DNA from: Lentzea alba | GTDB lineage: Bacteria; Actinomycetota; Actinomycetes; Mycobacteriales; Pseudonocardiaceae | Reading direction: 5' to 3' | Assembly: GCF_011067745.1 (NCBI RefSeq) | Contig: NZ_JAAMPJ010000006.1 | Span: 225,019-289,018 of the forward strand | Length of the DNA stretch: 64,000 bases | Part shown: positions 27,914-37,573 of the stretch, in pieces | Layout of the letters: the number at the start of each line of letters is the position of its first letter | Numbering within the stretch: the first letter of the stretch is position 1 | Position numbers and translations under genes: made by a program | The notes under the pieces: model-generated | Seen by the model: the letters and a program-made list of their open reading frames with translations, nothing else | Databases searched by the model: none | What the model was told of the DNA's origin: nothing

Positions 27914-28831
27914 ATGAAGGTGACCCGACGGATCGCGCTGACCCTCGGTGCCGCGGCACTGCTGGCAACCGGGTGCAGCGGAACAGGGGCGTCCGGAGGT
28001 TCCGAGATCACCATCGGCCTTGCCGTGTCCACTTTGAACAACCCGTTCTTCGTGGAACTGCAGCAGGGTGCGCAGGAGATGGCGAACCAGCTCGGCGCCA
28101 AGCTGACCGTGATGGACGCGCAGAACGACGCGACGAACCAGGTCAACCAGGTGCAGACGCTGGTGACCCAGGGCGTCAAGGCGATCATCCTGAACCCGGT
28201 CGACTCCAAGCAGTCCGCGCCCGCCGCCAAGGCCGCCGAGATGGCGAACATCCCGCTGATCTCGGTCGACCGCTCGGTCGAGGGCAAGGTCGCCGCCGAG
28301 GTCGCGTCGAACAACGTCTCGGGCGGCAGCCTCGCCGCCATCGAGCTCGGGCGCGCCACCTCGGGCGAGGTCGCGCACCTCAAGGGCATCTCGGGCGCGT
28401 CGGCGTCGCGTGACCGCGGTCAGGGCTTCGAACAGGGCCTGAACAGCGGCAACATCAAGGTCGTCGCCACCGCCGTCGCGGACTTCGACCGCGCCAAGGG
28501 CCTCAACGAGACCACTAACCTGTTGCAGGGCCACCCGAACCTCAAGGGCATCTTCGCCGAGAACGACGAGATGGCGCTCGGCGCGATCAAGGCCCTCGGC
28601 GCCCGCGCCGGCAAGGACGTCATGGTCGTCGGCTTCGACGGCACGCCGGACGGTCTGAAGGCGATCCAGGACGGCACGCTCGTCGCCACCATCGCGCAGC
28701 AGCCGAAGCTGCTCGGTTCCAAGGCCGTCGAGCAGGCGGTCAAGGCGGCCAAGGGCGAGGCGGTTCAGCAGGTCGTGGACGTCGAGGTCAAGGTCATCAC
28801 GAAGCAGAACGTGGCAGAGTTCGTCAAGTGA
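27914..28831 (+). CDS. rbsB: Ribose-type substrate-binding lipoprotein RbsB
   Basis: 305 residues. Lipoprotein signal MKVTRRIALTLGAAALLATG with the lipobox Cys at 21, then a type I periplasmic-binding fold beginning IGLAVSTLNNPFFVELQQGA, with NDATNQVNQVQ and VVGFDGTPDG as in ribose-binding proteins. AAGGAAG precedes the ATG at 27914. Surface-anchored receptor for the RbsAC transporter. Overlaps rbsK by 4 bases. Confidence 0.92.
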   Translation: MKVTRRIALTLGAAALLATGCSGTGASGGSEITIGLAVSTLNNPFFVELQQGAQEMANQLGAKLTVMDAQNDATNQVNQVQTLVTQGVKAIILNPVDSKQSAPAAKAAEMANIPLISVDRSVEGKVAAEVASNNVSGGSLAAIELGRATSGEVAHLKGISGASASRDRGQGFEQGLNSGNIKVVATAVADFDRAKGLNETTNLLQGHPNLKGIFAENDEMALGAIKALGARAGKDVMVVGFDGTPDGLKAIQDGTLVATIAQQPKLLGSKAVEQAVKAAKGEAVQQVVDVEVKVITKQNVAEFVK

Positions 28832-29703
28832 CCCAGACTCTGCTCGTCCTCGGGTCCGCCAACGCCGATCTCGTGGTCGAGGTCGGCAGGCGGCCCGCCG
28901 GTGGTGAAACCGTCCTCGGCGGCGACACCGTCGTGCTGCCCGGCGGCAAGGGCGCGAACACCGCCGTTGCCGCCGCTCGCGTCGGTGCTTCCGTCGCACT
29001 CGTTGGTGCCGTTGGTGGTGACGGGTACGGCGCGCTGCTGCGTGAGTCGCTGGAGTCGTCCGGCGTCGACACGGCACTGGTGAAGACTTCCGAACGACCC
29101 ACCGGGATCGCTTACATCACCGTGACTCCGGACGGCGAGAACTCCATCGTCGTCTCCCCAGGAGCCAACGCGGACGTCTCGAAGTCCGATGTGGACGCTC
29201 TGTCGTTCGAGGGCGCGAGTGTCCTCACGTGCTCGCTGGAAGTGCCACTGGAGACGGTGATCCACGCGATCGACGCCGCTTCCCGTGCAGGTGTCCGGCC
29301 GGTGTTGAACCTGTCGCCGGTCGCCGAGCTGCCCGCGGAGACGTTGCGGCAGCTGAACGTCCTGATCGTGAACGAGCACGAGGCCGCGCAACTCGTCGGC
29401 TCCGACTGGCGTGACCTGCTGAGGCTCGGCCCGACGTCGGCGATCGTCACGCTCGGCTCGCGCGGCGCGGCGGTGGTGGCGCAGGCCGGCGTGGTCGAGG
29501 TGCCGTCGATCGAGGTCGACGAGGTCGTCGACACGACAGGCGCCGGTGACGCGTTCGCCGGCGCGCTCTCCGCGCGGCTGGCCGAGGGCGACAACATCCT
29601 GCAGGCCGCGAAGTACGCCGTGAAGGTCGCCGCGCTGTCCGTCACGAAGGCCGGTGCCCAGCCGTCCTACCCGACCGCTGCCCAGATCGCATCGCTAGGT
29701 TGA
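28828..29703 (+). CDS. rbsK: Ribokinase
   Basis: 291 residues of the PfkB family: GGKGANTAVAAARVGA near the N-terminus, and the C-terminal signature DTTGAGDAFAGALSARL with the catalytic Asp. It phosphorylates ribose to ribose 5-phosphate. GTG start in the rbsB stop region. Its TGA stop is part of the long palindrome that follows. No rbsD mutarotase is present in the operon. Confidence 0.93.
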   Translation: MTQTLLVLGSANADLVVEVGRRPAGGETVLGGDTVVLPGGKGANTAVAAARVGASVALVGAVGGDGYGALLRESLESSGVDTALVKTSERPTGIAYITVTPDGENSIVVSPGANADVSKSDVDALSFEGASVLTCSLEVPLETVIHAIDAASRAGVRPVLNLSPVAELPAETLRQLNVLIVNEHEAAQLVGSDWRDLLRLGPTSAIVTLGSRGAAVVAQAGVVEVPSIEVDEVVDTTGAGDAFAGALSARLAEGDNILQAAKYAVKVAALSVTKAGAQPSYPTAAQIASLG

Positions 29704-29752
29704 TGAGGGGAGCTTTCACAAACCTCAGGTTTGTGAAAGCTCCCCTCATCAA
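29700..29752. repeat. 53-base perfect palindrome (bidirectional terminator / REP-like), copy A
   Basis: Two 25-base arms beginning TTGATGAGGGGAGCTTTC, with a TCA loop. The stops of rbsK (29701-29703) and of the convergent lipoprotein gene (29749-29751) both lie within the element. It is nearly identical to the palindrome at 46511-46571. Confidence 0.88.
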
Positions 29753-30396
29753 CCACCCAATTGGGGGATGAGCTGGACTGGGCGGGCTGGGCCGGTGAAG
29801 TCGAAGACGGCTGGCTCCTCCTGGGCGCCCAGCTTGGCTTCGAGTCGGCGGAGCTTGCCGTCGGGGTCGAGCCAGTAGCGCAGCCGGGAGTCCGTCGCGT
29901 CCTTCTGGCGAGGGCCCTCGAAGACGTCGACGGCCGTGTCACCGATCCGGTCCGCACGCAGCCAGCGCGCCGAACTCTGCAGCAGCAGCTGGGCGTTCTC
30001 CGGCCGGTCCGCGCCGAGGTTCAGCAGCAGCCGCAGCGCGCCGTCCAGTTCGGAGCCGCGTTCCTGCAGATCGCGGACCTGCCAGTCGGCCGACGGCGCC
30101 GTCGCGAACGCCATCCGCCTGAGGTTCCACTGCACCAGGCCCTGGGAGAACTCGTCCGAGCGGCCGTCCGTGCGCATGCCCGCGTAGCCGTGGTGGTGCA
30201 CGAAGTCGACGCGGCCGTCCAGGAGCAGCTTGCCGCCGGGCGACGGGACGGACGCGGTGAACGCGCTGACGCCGGTCGTGTAGTTCGAGAACCGGACCAG
30301 CGCCAGGCGTTCCGCCTCGGGGATCGACAGCGGCCGCGGGTCGGGCGTCGCGCTGCAGGCGGTCAGGACCAGCAGCAGAGCCAGGGCTTTCTTCAC
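29749..30396 (-). CDS. Putative lipoprotein
   Basis: 215 residues from GTG at 30396 (VKKALALLLVLTACSA), with the lipobox Cys at 14. The mature part reads like an LppX/LprG-type or outer-layer lipoprotein: GKLLLDGRVDFVHHHGYAGM, WYLDPDGKLRRLEAKL-like end segments. The family is not certain. It overlaps the beta-helix gene by 4 bases (GTGA), so the two are coupled. Confidence 0.65.
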   Translation of the reverse strand: MKKALALLLVLTACSATPDPRPLSIPEAERLALVRFSNYTTGVSAFTASVPSPGGKLLLDGRVDFVHHHGYAGMRTDGRSDEFSQGLVQWNLRRMAFATAPSADWQVRDLQERGSELDGALRLLLNLGADRPENAQLLLQSSARWLRADRIGDTAVDVFEGPRQKDATDSRLRYWLDPDGKLRRLEAKLGAQEEPAVFDFTGPARPVQLIPQLGG

Positions 30397-31607
30397 GACC
30401 GCACCGCCGCGCGGTCGTCGAACAGGTCCTCGGTCGGCACGGCGTACTTCTCGACGTTCGGCGCCTTGTTCGGCAACGGGCCGTCCGGCATGTCGGGCTG
30501 CGTGGGCGGCGCGGCGACCTGGTTGAACGGGATTCCGCGCGGTGCCGCGGGTTTCTTCAACGGCTCGCCGACACCCTCGTAGCAACGCTGGCGGTCGAAG
30601 CAGTTGTTCCTGCCGGGCGCGCGTTGCGTGGCCGCGTACCGCACGTCCTCGCCGTTGCCGCTGATCACGTTGCCGTCGAACCGGTTGTCCAGCGGGGCCA
30701 GGTCCTCGCTCGACCCGAGGGCGACGCCGATGCCGGGGTTGCCGGTGATCAGGTTGCGGGTCAGCAGGTTCCGCGTGCCACCCGCGATGCCCACGCCGAG
30801 TCCGAACGCGCCGTCGGCCTGCGCGGGCGAGAGCGCCTCGGAGTTGTCGGAGACGAGGTTGCCGGCGAACGTGGCGTCCTCCTGCGGCACGAACGCCTCC
30901 TGGTAGTCGGAGTTCGAGGTCATGCCGACGCGGTTGCCGCTGAACCTGTTGCCCAGCACGTACATCTGCCCGGACGCGTTCGTGCCCTCGTAACCGACGG
31001 CGTTGCGCTCGGCGACGTTGCCGCGCACCACGATGTCGCACGGCTTGCACTGGCCGACGTAGAAACCGGAGTCCGCGCTGCCGCTCGCGTAGCTCTGCTC
31101 GATCACGCCGTGCTGGGCGTCGAACGCGTAGATGCCGTACAGCGCGTTGTTGCTGGCCGTCACGTACGAGATGCGGAACCCTTGCAACGGCGGGAACTTC
31201 TGCGTGTCCAGCTTGGTGTAGCCGTTGCTGCCGCGGCCCATCCCGCCGTCCTGGCTGAGTCCGGTGACCAGCACGCCGTTCAGGGTGTGGTTGCGGACGG
31301 TCAGGTTCTGCACCGACACGTCCGGCGCGGTCACCACGATCCCGTTGGCGCGCTTGACCTCGCCGTCGATGATCACGCTGCCGCGCTGGGCTCCTCTGAT
31401 CGTGAGGCCCTTGGTTCTGACCTGCACGGTCTCCTTGTAGACGCCGGGGGCGACGAGGATGGTCGCGCCCTCCTGCGCCTCGTCCACGGCGGCCTGGATC
31501 GTGCTCAGCTGTGCCGGGACGTTGATCTCGGGACCGAGCTTCGGCTGGGCCGCCGACGAACATCCGGCGACCAGGAGCACTGCTGCGAAGGCGTACGGAG
31601 CGCGCAC
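30393..31607 (-). CDS. Right-handed beta-helix lipoprotein (NosD/pectate-lyase-like)
   Basis: 404 residues. Signal with lipobox Cys at 16 (LLVAGCSS). IQAAVDEAQEGATILVAPGVYKETV is the usual start of parallel beta-helix proteins, followed by repeated N-G/S-G turns (NALYGIYAFD, GNRFSGNRVGMTS, NLITGNPGIGVAL). A PPTQPDMPDGPLPN linker is near the C-terminus. No catalytic triad of a known lyase is evident. It probably binds or modifies surface polysaccharide; co-expressed with the small lipoprotein downstream and divergent from the DyP gene. Confidence 0.75.
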   Translation of the reverse strand: MRAPYAFAAVLLVAGCSSAAQPKLGPEINVPAQLSTIQAAVDEAQEGATILVAPGVYKETVQVRTKGLTIRGAQRGSVIIDGEVKRANGIVVTAPDVSVQNLTVRNHTLNGVLVTGLSQDGGMGRGSNGYTKLDTQKFPPLQGFRISYVTASNNALYGIYAFDAQHGVIEQSYASGSADSGFYVGQCKPCDIVVRGNVAERNAVGYEGTNASGQMYVLGNRFSGNRVGMTSNSDYQEAFVPQEDATFAGNLVSDNSEALSPAQADGAFGLGVGIAGGTRNLLTRNLITGNPGIGVALGSSEDLAPLDNRFDGNVISGNGEDVRYAATQRAPGRNNCFDRQRCYEGVGEPLKKPAAPRGIPFNQVAAPPTQPDMPDGPLPNKAPNVEKYAVPTEDLFDDRAAVRS

Positions 31608-31654
31608 AGCCGGTCACCGTACTGCTCCGTTCGGCCTACTGTCACACTGCCCCT

Positions 31655-32500
31655 GTGGTCCACATCTCACGACGCCGTCTGCTGCACGGCGCTGCTGCCA
31701 TTGGGCTACTCGGCGGCTGCGGCTCAGCTGAACGCCAGCCGGGCATCGCCACGCCACAGCAGCTGCACGCCGACATCTCCGTCTGGGACGCCGCCGGGCC
31801 ACCGTCTGCGCAGGTCAGCTCTACAGTGACGGTGACGTACGGACACGGGATCGACGGGCTGCCGGAGTTCCCCGGCGACGCCGTCCTGCCGCAGGACCTG
31901 GGTGGACGGCTGTTCCTGCAGATCTGCGGGGACGATCCGGACGCCGTGCGGGACGCGGCCACGCGGCTGCGGCCCGACGGGCGGTTGCGGTGGCGTGAGC
32001 AGGGGTTCTGCAACTCGGATCGCACGAACGGGTTGGGTTTCCAGGACGGCATCGTCGTGCCCAAGACCGCCGAGGAGTTCGACCAGGAGGTCTGGCTGCC
32101 GGACGGGTCGACCATCGCCGTCGTGCGCCGGATGAAGCTCGACGTCGCCGCGTTCACGGCGATGCCCGTGGCTGATCAGGAGCGGGTGTTCGGGCGGCGC
32201 AAGCACGACGCCGTGCCGTTGTCCGGTGGCGAGGAGGTCGATTTGTCGGCAAAGACCCCCGACGGCGAGTACGTCATCCCGGCCGACGCGCACGTGCGGC
32301 GGGCGCACCCGTTGACGGCGGGCGCCGGCCTGATGTTGCGCCGCTCGTACAACTACGCCGAGGGTCTGCTCTTCATCTCGTACCAGCGTGAGCTCAAGAC
32401 GTTTGTGAACACGATGTATCGCATGGTCGATGGAGACGCACTTCTGCGTTACGCCACGACGACCAGCTCCGCGGCGTTCCGCATTCCGCCTCTGAATTAG
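31655..32500 (+). CDS. Short Tat-exported DyP-type heme peroxidase
   Basis: 281 residues. A twin-arginine start (SRRRLLHGAAAIGLLGGCGS) with a Cys at 22 suggests a Tat lipoprotein. DyP motifs are present: GFQDGI for GxxDG with the catalytic Asp, DAHVRRAHP with the heme-ligand His, MLRRSYNY with the distal Arg, and GLLFISYQRELKTFV. DyP proteins are usually 300-450 residues; the first part of the ferredoxin-like N-domain is shorter here. GTG start. It uses peroxide to oxidise dyes or other substrates, or to handle heme as EfeB does. No efeU/efeO nearby. Confidence 0.82.
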   Translation: MVHISRRRLLHGAAAIGLLGGCGSAERQPGIATPQQLHADISVWDAAGPPSAQVSSTVTVTYGHGIDGLPEFPGDAVLPQDLGGRLFLQICGDDPDAVRDAATRLRPDGRLRWREQGFCNSDRTNGLGFQDGIVVPKTAEEFDQEVWLPDGSTIAVVRRMKLDVAAFTAMPVADQERVFGRRKHDAVPLSGGEEVDLSAKTPDGEYVIPADAHVRRAHPLTAGAGLMLRRSYNYAEGLLFISYQRELKTFVNTMYRMVDGDALLRYATTTSSAAFRIPPLN

Positions 32501-32536
32501 TCAGACTGTGCTGTCGTCGGTTCCCGGTGGAAGGGT

Positions 32537-32548
32537 ATGGTCTAGACC

Positions 32549-32550
<2 letters not shown>
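32537..32550. promoter_or_regulatory. DasR-type dre palindrome at the ptsI start
   Basis: ATGGTCTAGACCAT is a perfect 14-base palindrome whose core TGGTCTAGACCA equals the dre core bound by the GntR regulator DasR in Streptomyces. Its last bases are part of the ptsI ATG (32549-32551). ptsI is a known DasR target in Streptomyces, so bound DasR would block transcription when GlcN-6-P is low. No dasR gene is in this window. Confidence 0.8.
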
Positions 32551-34176
<1,626 letters not shown>

Positions 34177-34180
<4 letters not shown>

Positions 34181-34584
34181 CCGTTCACCGCGGTCACGCG
34201 GATCTCGATGCGCATCTTCGGGTGACCGAGGGCGGTGACCCCGCTCTCGGTCCAGATCGGTGCGCGCTCGCCCATCCGCGCACGGAACTGCTCGACCATC
34301 ACACGGTTGTGCTCGTCGAACGAGTCGTTGCCGAGCACGTGGTACGAGTTCACGTGCACGACGTCTGCCCACGTTGAGCCTGCAGTCGCGAGCGTGCGTT
34401 CGACGTTCTCGAACGCACGCACGATCTCTTCTTCGAGCGACTCGGGGAACCCGAACTCGTCGTCCCAGCCGCCCTGACCCGAGGTCTCGACCCTGTCGCC
34501 GATGCGGACGGCCTGGCTGTAGCGCATGTTCTTCAGCTGCGTCTCGCCGTATCCGGGGGTGGCGAAGAACTCCGGCTTGCTCAT
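34177..34584 (-). CDS. RidA family protein
   Basis: 135 residues from ATG at 34584 (MSKPEFFATPGY); GAAGGGACAGGAC is the ribosome site. The fold motif RIGDRVETSGQGG and the C-terminal EIRVTAV belong to RidA/YjgF. The Arg that stabilises the imine product in classical RidA is plausible at MRIEIRV. Enamine/imine deaminase activity is typical but not certain. Divergent from a MarR gene with two operator palindromes in the gap. Confidence 0.82.
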
Positions 34585-34601
34585 GTCCTGTCCCTTCGAT
34601 G

Positions 34602-34617
34602 ACTTCACGCTTGAAGT
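34602..34617. promoter_or_regulatory. MarR operator site 1
   Basis: ACTTCACGCTTGAAGT, with half-sites ACTTCA and TGAAGT around four bases. It is the reverse complement of site 2. It lies just upstream of the RidA start. Confidence 0.75.
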
Positions 34618-34629
34618 CCACCGTACATG

Positions 34630-34645
34630 ACTTCAAGCGTGAAGT
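34630..34645. promoter_or_regulatory. MarR operator site 2
   Basis: ACTTCAAGCGTGAAGT, the exact reverse complement of site 1, 28 bases away centre to centre and 12 bases before the MarR ATG. Twin sites in a divergent gap imply control of both genes and autoregulation. Confidence 0.75.
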
Positions 34646-34657
34646 AAGCTGCGCGGC

Positions 34658-35110
34658 ATGGAGTGGCTGAACGCCGACGAGAAGGAAGCGTGGAACGGGC
34701 TGGCCTCGTTGATGCTGCTGCTGCCGGGTCGGCTGGAAGCGCCGTTGCAGCAGGAGTCCGGGCTGAGCCTGTTCGACTACCTGGTGCTCAGCCACGTCTC
34801 GGAGGCGCCGGACCGCCGCATGCGGATGAGCGAGCTGGCGCACCTGGCGAACGGGTCGCTGTCGCGGTTGTCCAACGTGGTCAAGCGCTTCGAACAGCGT
34901 GGCTGGGTGGTGCGTTCCCCTGATCCCGACGACGGTCGCTACACGGTCGCCTCGCTCACCGACGAGGGTTTCGAGGTCGTCGAAGCCGCCGCGCCCACGC
35001 ACCTGCGCACGGTCCGGGAGCTCGTGCTCGACCCTCTCACCGCCGCCGACCGCCAGGCGTTGACGCGCATCGCGGCCAAGCTGCGGCTGAGGATTCCTAG
35101 TGCTGGCTGA
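34658..35110 (+). CDS. MarR family regulator
   Basis: 150 residues. Winged helix with LSLFDYLVLSHVSEAPDRRMRMSELA, NGSLSRLSNVVKRFEQRGW and the wing SPDPDDGRYTVASLTDEG. It is expected to bind the two palindromes upstream and release them on binding a small ligand. The 3' end overlaps the convergent LysR gene by 14 bases. Confidence 0.88.
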   Translation: MEWLNADEKEAWNGLASLMLLLPGRLEAPLQQESGLSLFDYLVLSHVSEAPDRRMRMSELAHLANGSLSRLSNVVKRFEQRGWVVRSPDPDDGRYTVASLTDEGFEVVEAAAPTHLRTVRELVLDPLTAADRQALTRIAAKLRLRIPSAG

Positions 35111-35939
35111 GTTCCTCGAGGACCGCCCTGATCAGCGGGTGTTCCTCCGACCCCCTGCGCACCGCCGCCACGACTCGTCGCAGCGGCGCCACGCCGGCGA
35201 CCGGCACTCCGCGCACGGCGTTCCGCGGCGCCAACGCCACCCCGGCTCCCGCTGCCACCAACGCCTGGATCGCGCGGAAGTCGTCAGACGTGTGCCTGAT
35301 GCGCGGCGCGAACCCGGCTTGCGCGCACGCCATCTCCACGACGTCCCGCAGCGGGTTGCCGGGCAGCGTCACCACCCAGTCCTCGTCGGCCAACGCGGCC
35401 AGGTCCACCGGTCCGGTCGCCGGGTGGTCCGGCGGCAGCACGACGTCGAAAGGTTCGGTGTAGAGCGGAAACCGGGTGAAGCGGTCGGTGGTCCGGTGTT
35501 CCTCGGTGATCGCCACGTCGATCTCGCCGTCCAGCAACAACCGCACGCTCTCGTGTCCCTCGGCGTCGCGCACGGACAGTTCGATCGAGCGTTCCTTCAG
35601 CGCCGCCAACGCGGGTGCCACGACCTGGGTGATCGCCGAGGCGAAGGCGGCGACCGCGACCCGGCCGGACGAGCCCGAGGCGAGAGCGTCCAAAGTGGCC
35701 TGTGCACGTTCGAGTTCCGCGGCAACGACATGGGCGTGCGTGACCAGAAGCTCACCGGCGGGAGTGAGCGAGACCCTGCGGCCCTTGCGCAGCAGCAACG
35801 GATGTCCTGCCTCCGACTCCAGGGCCGCTAGCTGCTGCGACACCGCTGACGGCGTGAGGTGCAGCGCAGCAGCAGCGGCCGTCACCGTGCCGTGGTCGGC
35901 GAGTGCGCGCAGCACGCGGAGCCGTCGTGGGTCGATCAC
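35097..35939 (-). CDS. LysR family regulator
   Basis: 280 residues from GTG at 35939 (VIDPRRLRVLRAL). N-terminal HTH: GTVTAAAAALHLTPSAVSQQLAALE; a substrate-binding domain follows (IDVAITEEHRTTDRFTR, VAAGAGVALAPRN). The start overlaps the esterase stop by 4 bases, so it is transcribed with the esterase instead of divergently, unlike most LysR genes. It may control the esterase operon. Confidence 0.85.
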   Translation of the reverse strand: MIDPRRLRVLRALADHGTVTAAAAALHLTPSAVSQQLAALESEAGHPLLLRKGRRVSLTPAGELLVTHAHVVAAELERAQATLDALASGSSGRVAVAAFASAITQVVAPALAALKERSIELSVRDAEGHESVRLLLDGEIDVAITEEHRTTDRFTRFPLYTEPFDVVLPPDHPATGPVDLAALADEDWVVTLPGNPLRDVVEMACAQAGFAPRIRHTSDDFRAIQALVAAGAGVALAPRNAVRGVPVAGVAPLRRVVAAVRRGSEEHPLIRAVLEELSQH

Positions 35940-37030
35940 CCGCTCATGATGGCCGTAGCCGCCATGCAACGCAGTTCCTTCGCAATGTTCAGCATCGCTC
36001 GCCGAGCGTGCCGGTCGCAGGACAGGAACGAGGCGAACCCGTGCACCAGGCCGTCGCAGCGCAGGTGGGTCACCGGCACCGCGGCGGCGCTCAGCCGGTC
36101 CGCGTACTCGGTGCCCTCGTCCCGGAGAGGGTCGAAACCAGCCGTGACCACGCAGGTTGGCGGCAGCCCGCGGAAATCGGGAGCGCGCAACGGTGAGGCG
36201 TACGGCTCGAACAACCGCTCGAGGTCCGGTGAATAACAGGAGCGGTAGTAGTCGATCGTGTCGGTCTCGATGAAGTAGCCGCGCCCGAAGAGCTGCCGTG
36301 CCGGGTGTTCCCCCAGCCCGTCCACGGCCGGGTAGAGCATCAGGTTGAAGGCCGGCTTTGTCACCGCGTCGTCGACACACCGCTGCGCCACGACGGCCGA
36401 AAGCGCCCCGCCCGCGCTGTCACCACCGACCCCCACCGCAAGGCCGGCCCCGCCGAAGCGTTCCGCGTTGGCGACGATGTGCAGGAACGCCGCGTAAGCG
36501 TCATCTACCCCGGCCGGATAGGGGTGCTCGGGGGCGAGGGCGTACTCGACGGACACGATCCGCACGCCACCATGCCGGCTGAGGAAGCGACAGATGCCGT
36601 CGTGGCTGGCCACGCTGCCGAGCACGAACCCGCCGCCGTGGAAGAACACCAGCAGCGGAAGCGGCCCGGACGCACCGGGCGGGCTGTACACCCGCGCAGG
36701 AATCGGGCCGCGTGCGCCAGTCACGACGGTGTCGTGCACTCCCACGTCACGCGCGACACCGGCGTGCATCACCGACGACACGATGTCGTAGTCCCTGCGG
36801 ACCGCCACCAGGTCGGGAACCGCCTGAGGTGCGGACCTCGGCACGAGCCGCTCCAGCGCGATCAGCAGCTGCGCCGTGGGACTGAGCTGTGCACCCTCGA
36901 CGTGAACGGGCACGCCGACGATCGCACGAATCACCCGGTCGGGCAGACACAACGCGGCCCTCGCCCCGAGGGTGGCCATGCGCAGGGCGATCCTCTGTCG
37001 TGAACTCCTGGACACGGACAGATCGTTCAC
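35936..37030 (-). CDS. Alpha/beta hydrolase (HSL-family esterase)
   Basis: 364 residues. Oxyanion motif HGGGFVLGS, nucleophile GDSAGGALS, and late Asp/His in TAGFDPLRDEG and GLVHGFASF complete the HSL catalytic set. Residues 1-70 form a helical cap-like region. It probably cleaves short-chain esters; the physiological substrate is unknown. GTG start (MNDLSVSR). Coupled to the LysR gene downstream. Confidence 0.88.
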   Translation of the reverse strand: MNDLSVSRSSRQRIALRMATLGARAALCLPDRVIRAIVGVPVHVEGAQLSPTAQLLIALERLVPRSAPQAVPDLVAVRRDYDIVSSVMHAGVARDVGVHDTVVTGARGPIPARVYSPPGASGPLPLLVFFHGGGFVLGSVASHDGICRFLSRHGGVRIVSVEYALAPEHPYPAGVDDAYAAFLHIVANAERFGGAGLAVGVGGDSAGGALSAVVAQRCVDDAVTKPAFNLMLYPAVDGLGEHPARQLFGRGYFIETDTIDYYRSCYSPDLERLFEPYASPLRAPDFRGLPPTCVVTAGFDPLRDEGTEYADRLSAAAVPVTHLRCDGLVHGFASFLSCDRHARRAMLNIAKELRCMAATAIMSG

Positions 37031-37093
37031 CGCCCGCGCGACCAGGTGTGTCGATCTTGGAACGTTTTCGGAACGACTTCCGCGTACTTCTGA

Positions 37094-37573
37094 TCAGGGG
37101 GACTCGTCCGCGATCGCGTCGATCAGCATTGCGCGCAGTTCGTCCGAGTTCTTCCGCAGCAGCCGGGGGATCTCCGCGTTCCACTTCGCCGCGAACTCCG
37201 TGAGGGCCTCCCGGAACGACTTCCGCATCTCGCCGGCGGCGAACAACATCACCAGCGCCGCCAAGGGCCGGAGGACGGAGCGCCCACGCAGCTTGACCTT
37301 CACCTGGACCTCCCACCGGCTCTCGGTGGTCGGCCGCTGCGAGATCGTCACCCGTGCGACCGCGAACACGTGCTCGGCGCTTGCCGTGATCGGCGCGGTA
37401 CCGGGACCTCCCGCCCACCACCGGTCCAGTTCCGCCACGCCTGTCCAGGAGAACCTGGACAGGCGCCGGTGCTGCTCAGTATCGAACAGTAGAACCGTCC
37501 GCATGGTCGATTCAGCGGGCTGACCGTGCGCTGTGAACGACCGCGCAGCACGCGGGTAGCGCTCGCGGATCAC
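37094..37573 (-). CDS. Hypothetical protein, third gene of the ECF cassette
   Basis: 159 residues from GTG at 37573, which overlaps the stop of the preceding gene as GTGA. The C-terminal half (SRWEVQVKVKLRGRSVLRPL, EMRKSFREALTEFAAKWNAE) resembles the last strand and helix of SRPBCC/START-like proteins, but no full fold can be traced. A later ATG at 37504 would give 136 residues. Unknown function; its coupling suggests a role with the sigma/anti-sigma pair. Confidence 0.55.
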   Translation of the reverse strand: MIRERYPRAARSFTAHGQPAESTMRTVLLFDTEQHRRLSRFSWTGVAELDRWWAGGPGTAPITASAEHVFAVARVTISQRPTTESRWEVQVKVKLRGRSVLRPLAALVMLFAAGEMRKSFREALTEFAAKWNAEIPRLLRKNSDELRAMLIDAIADESP

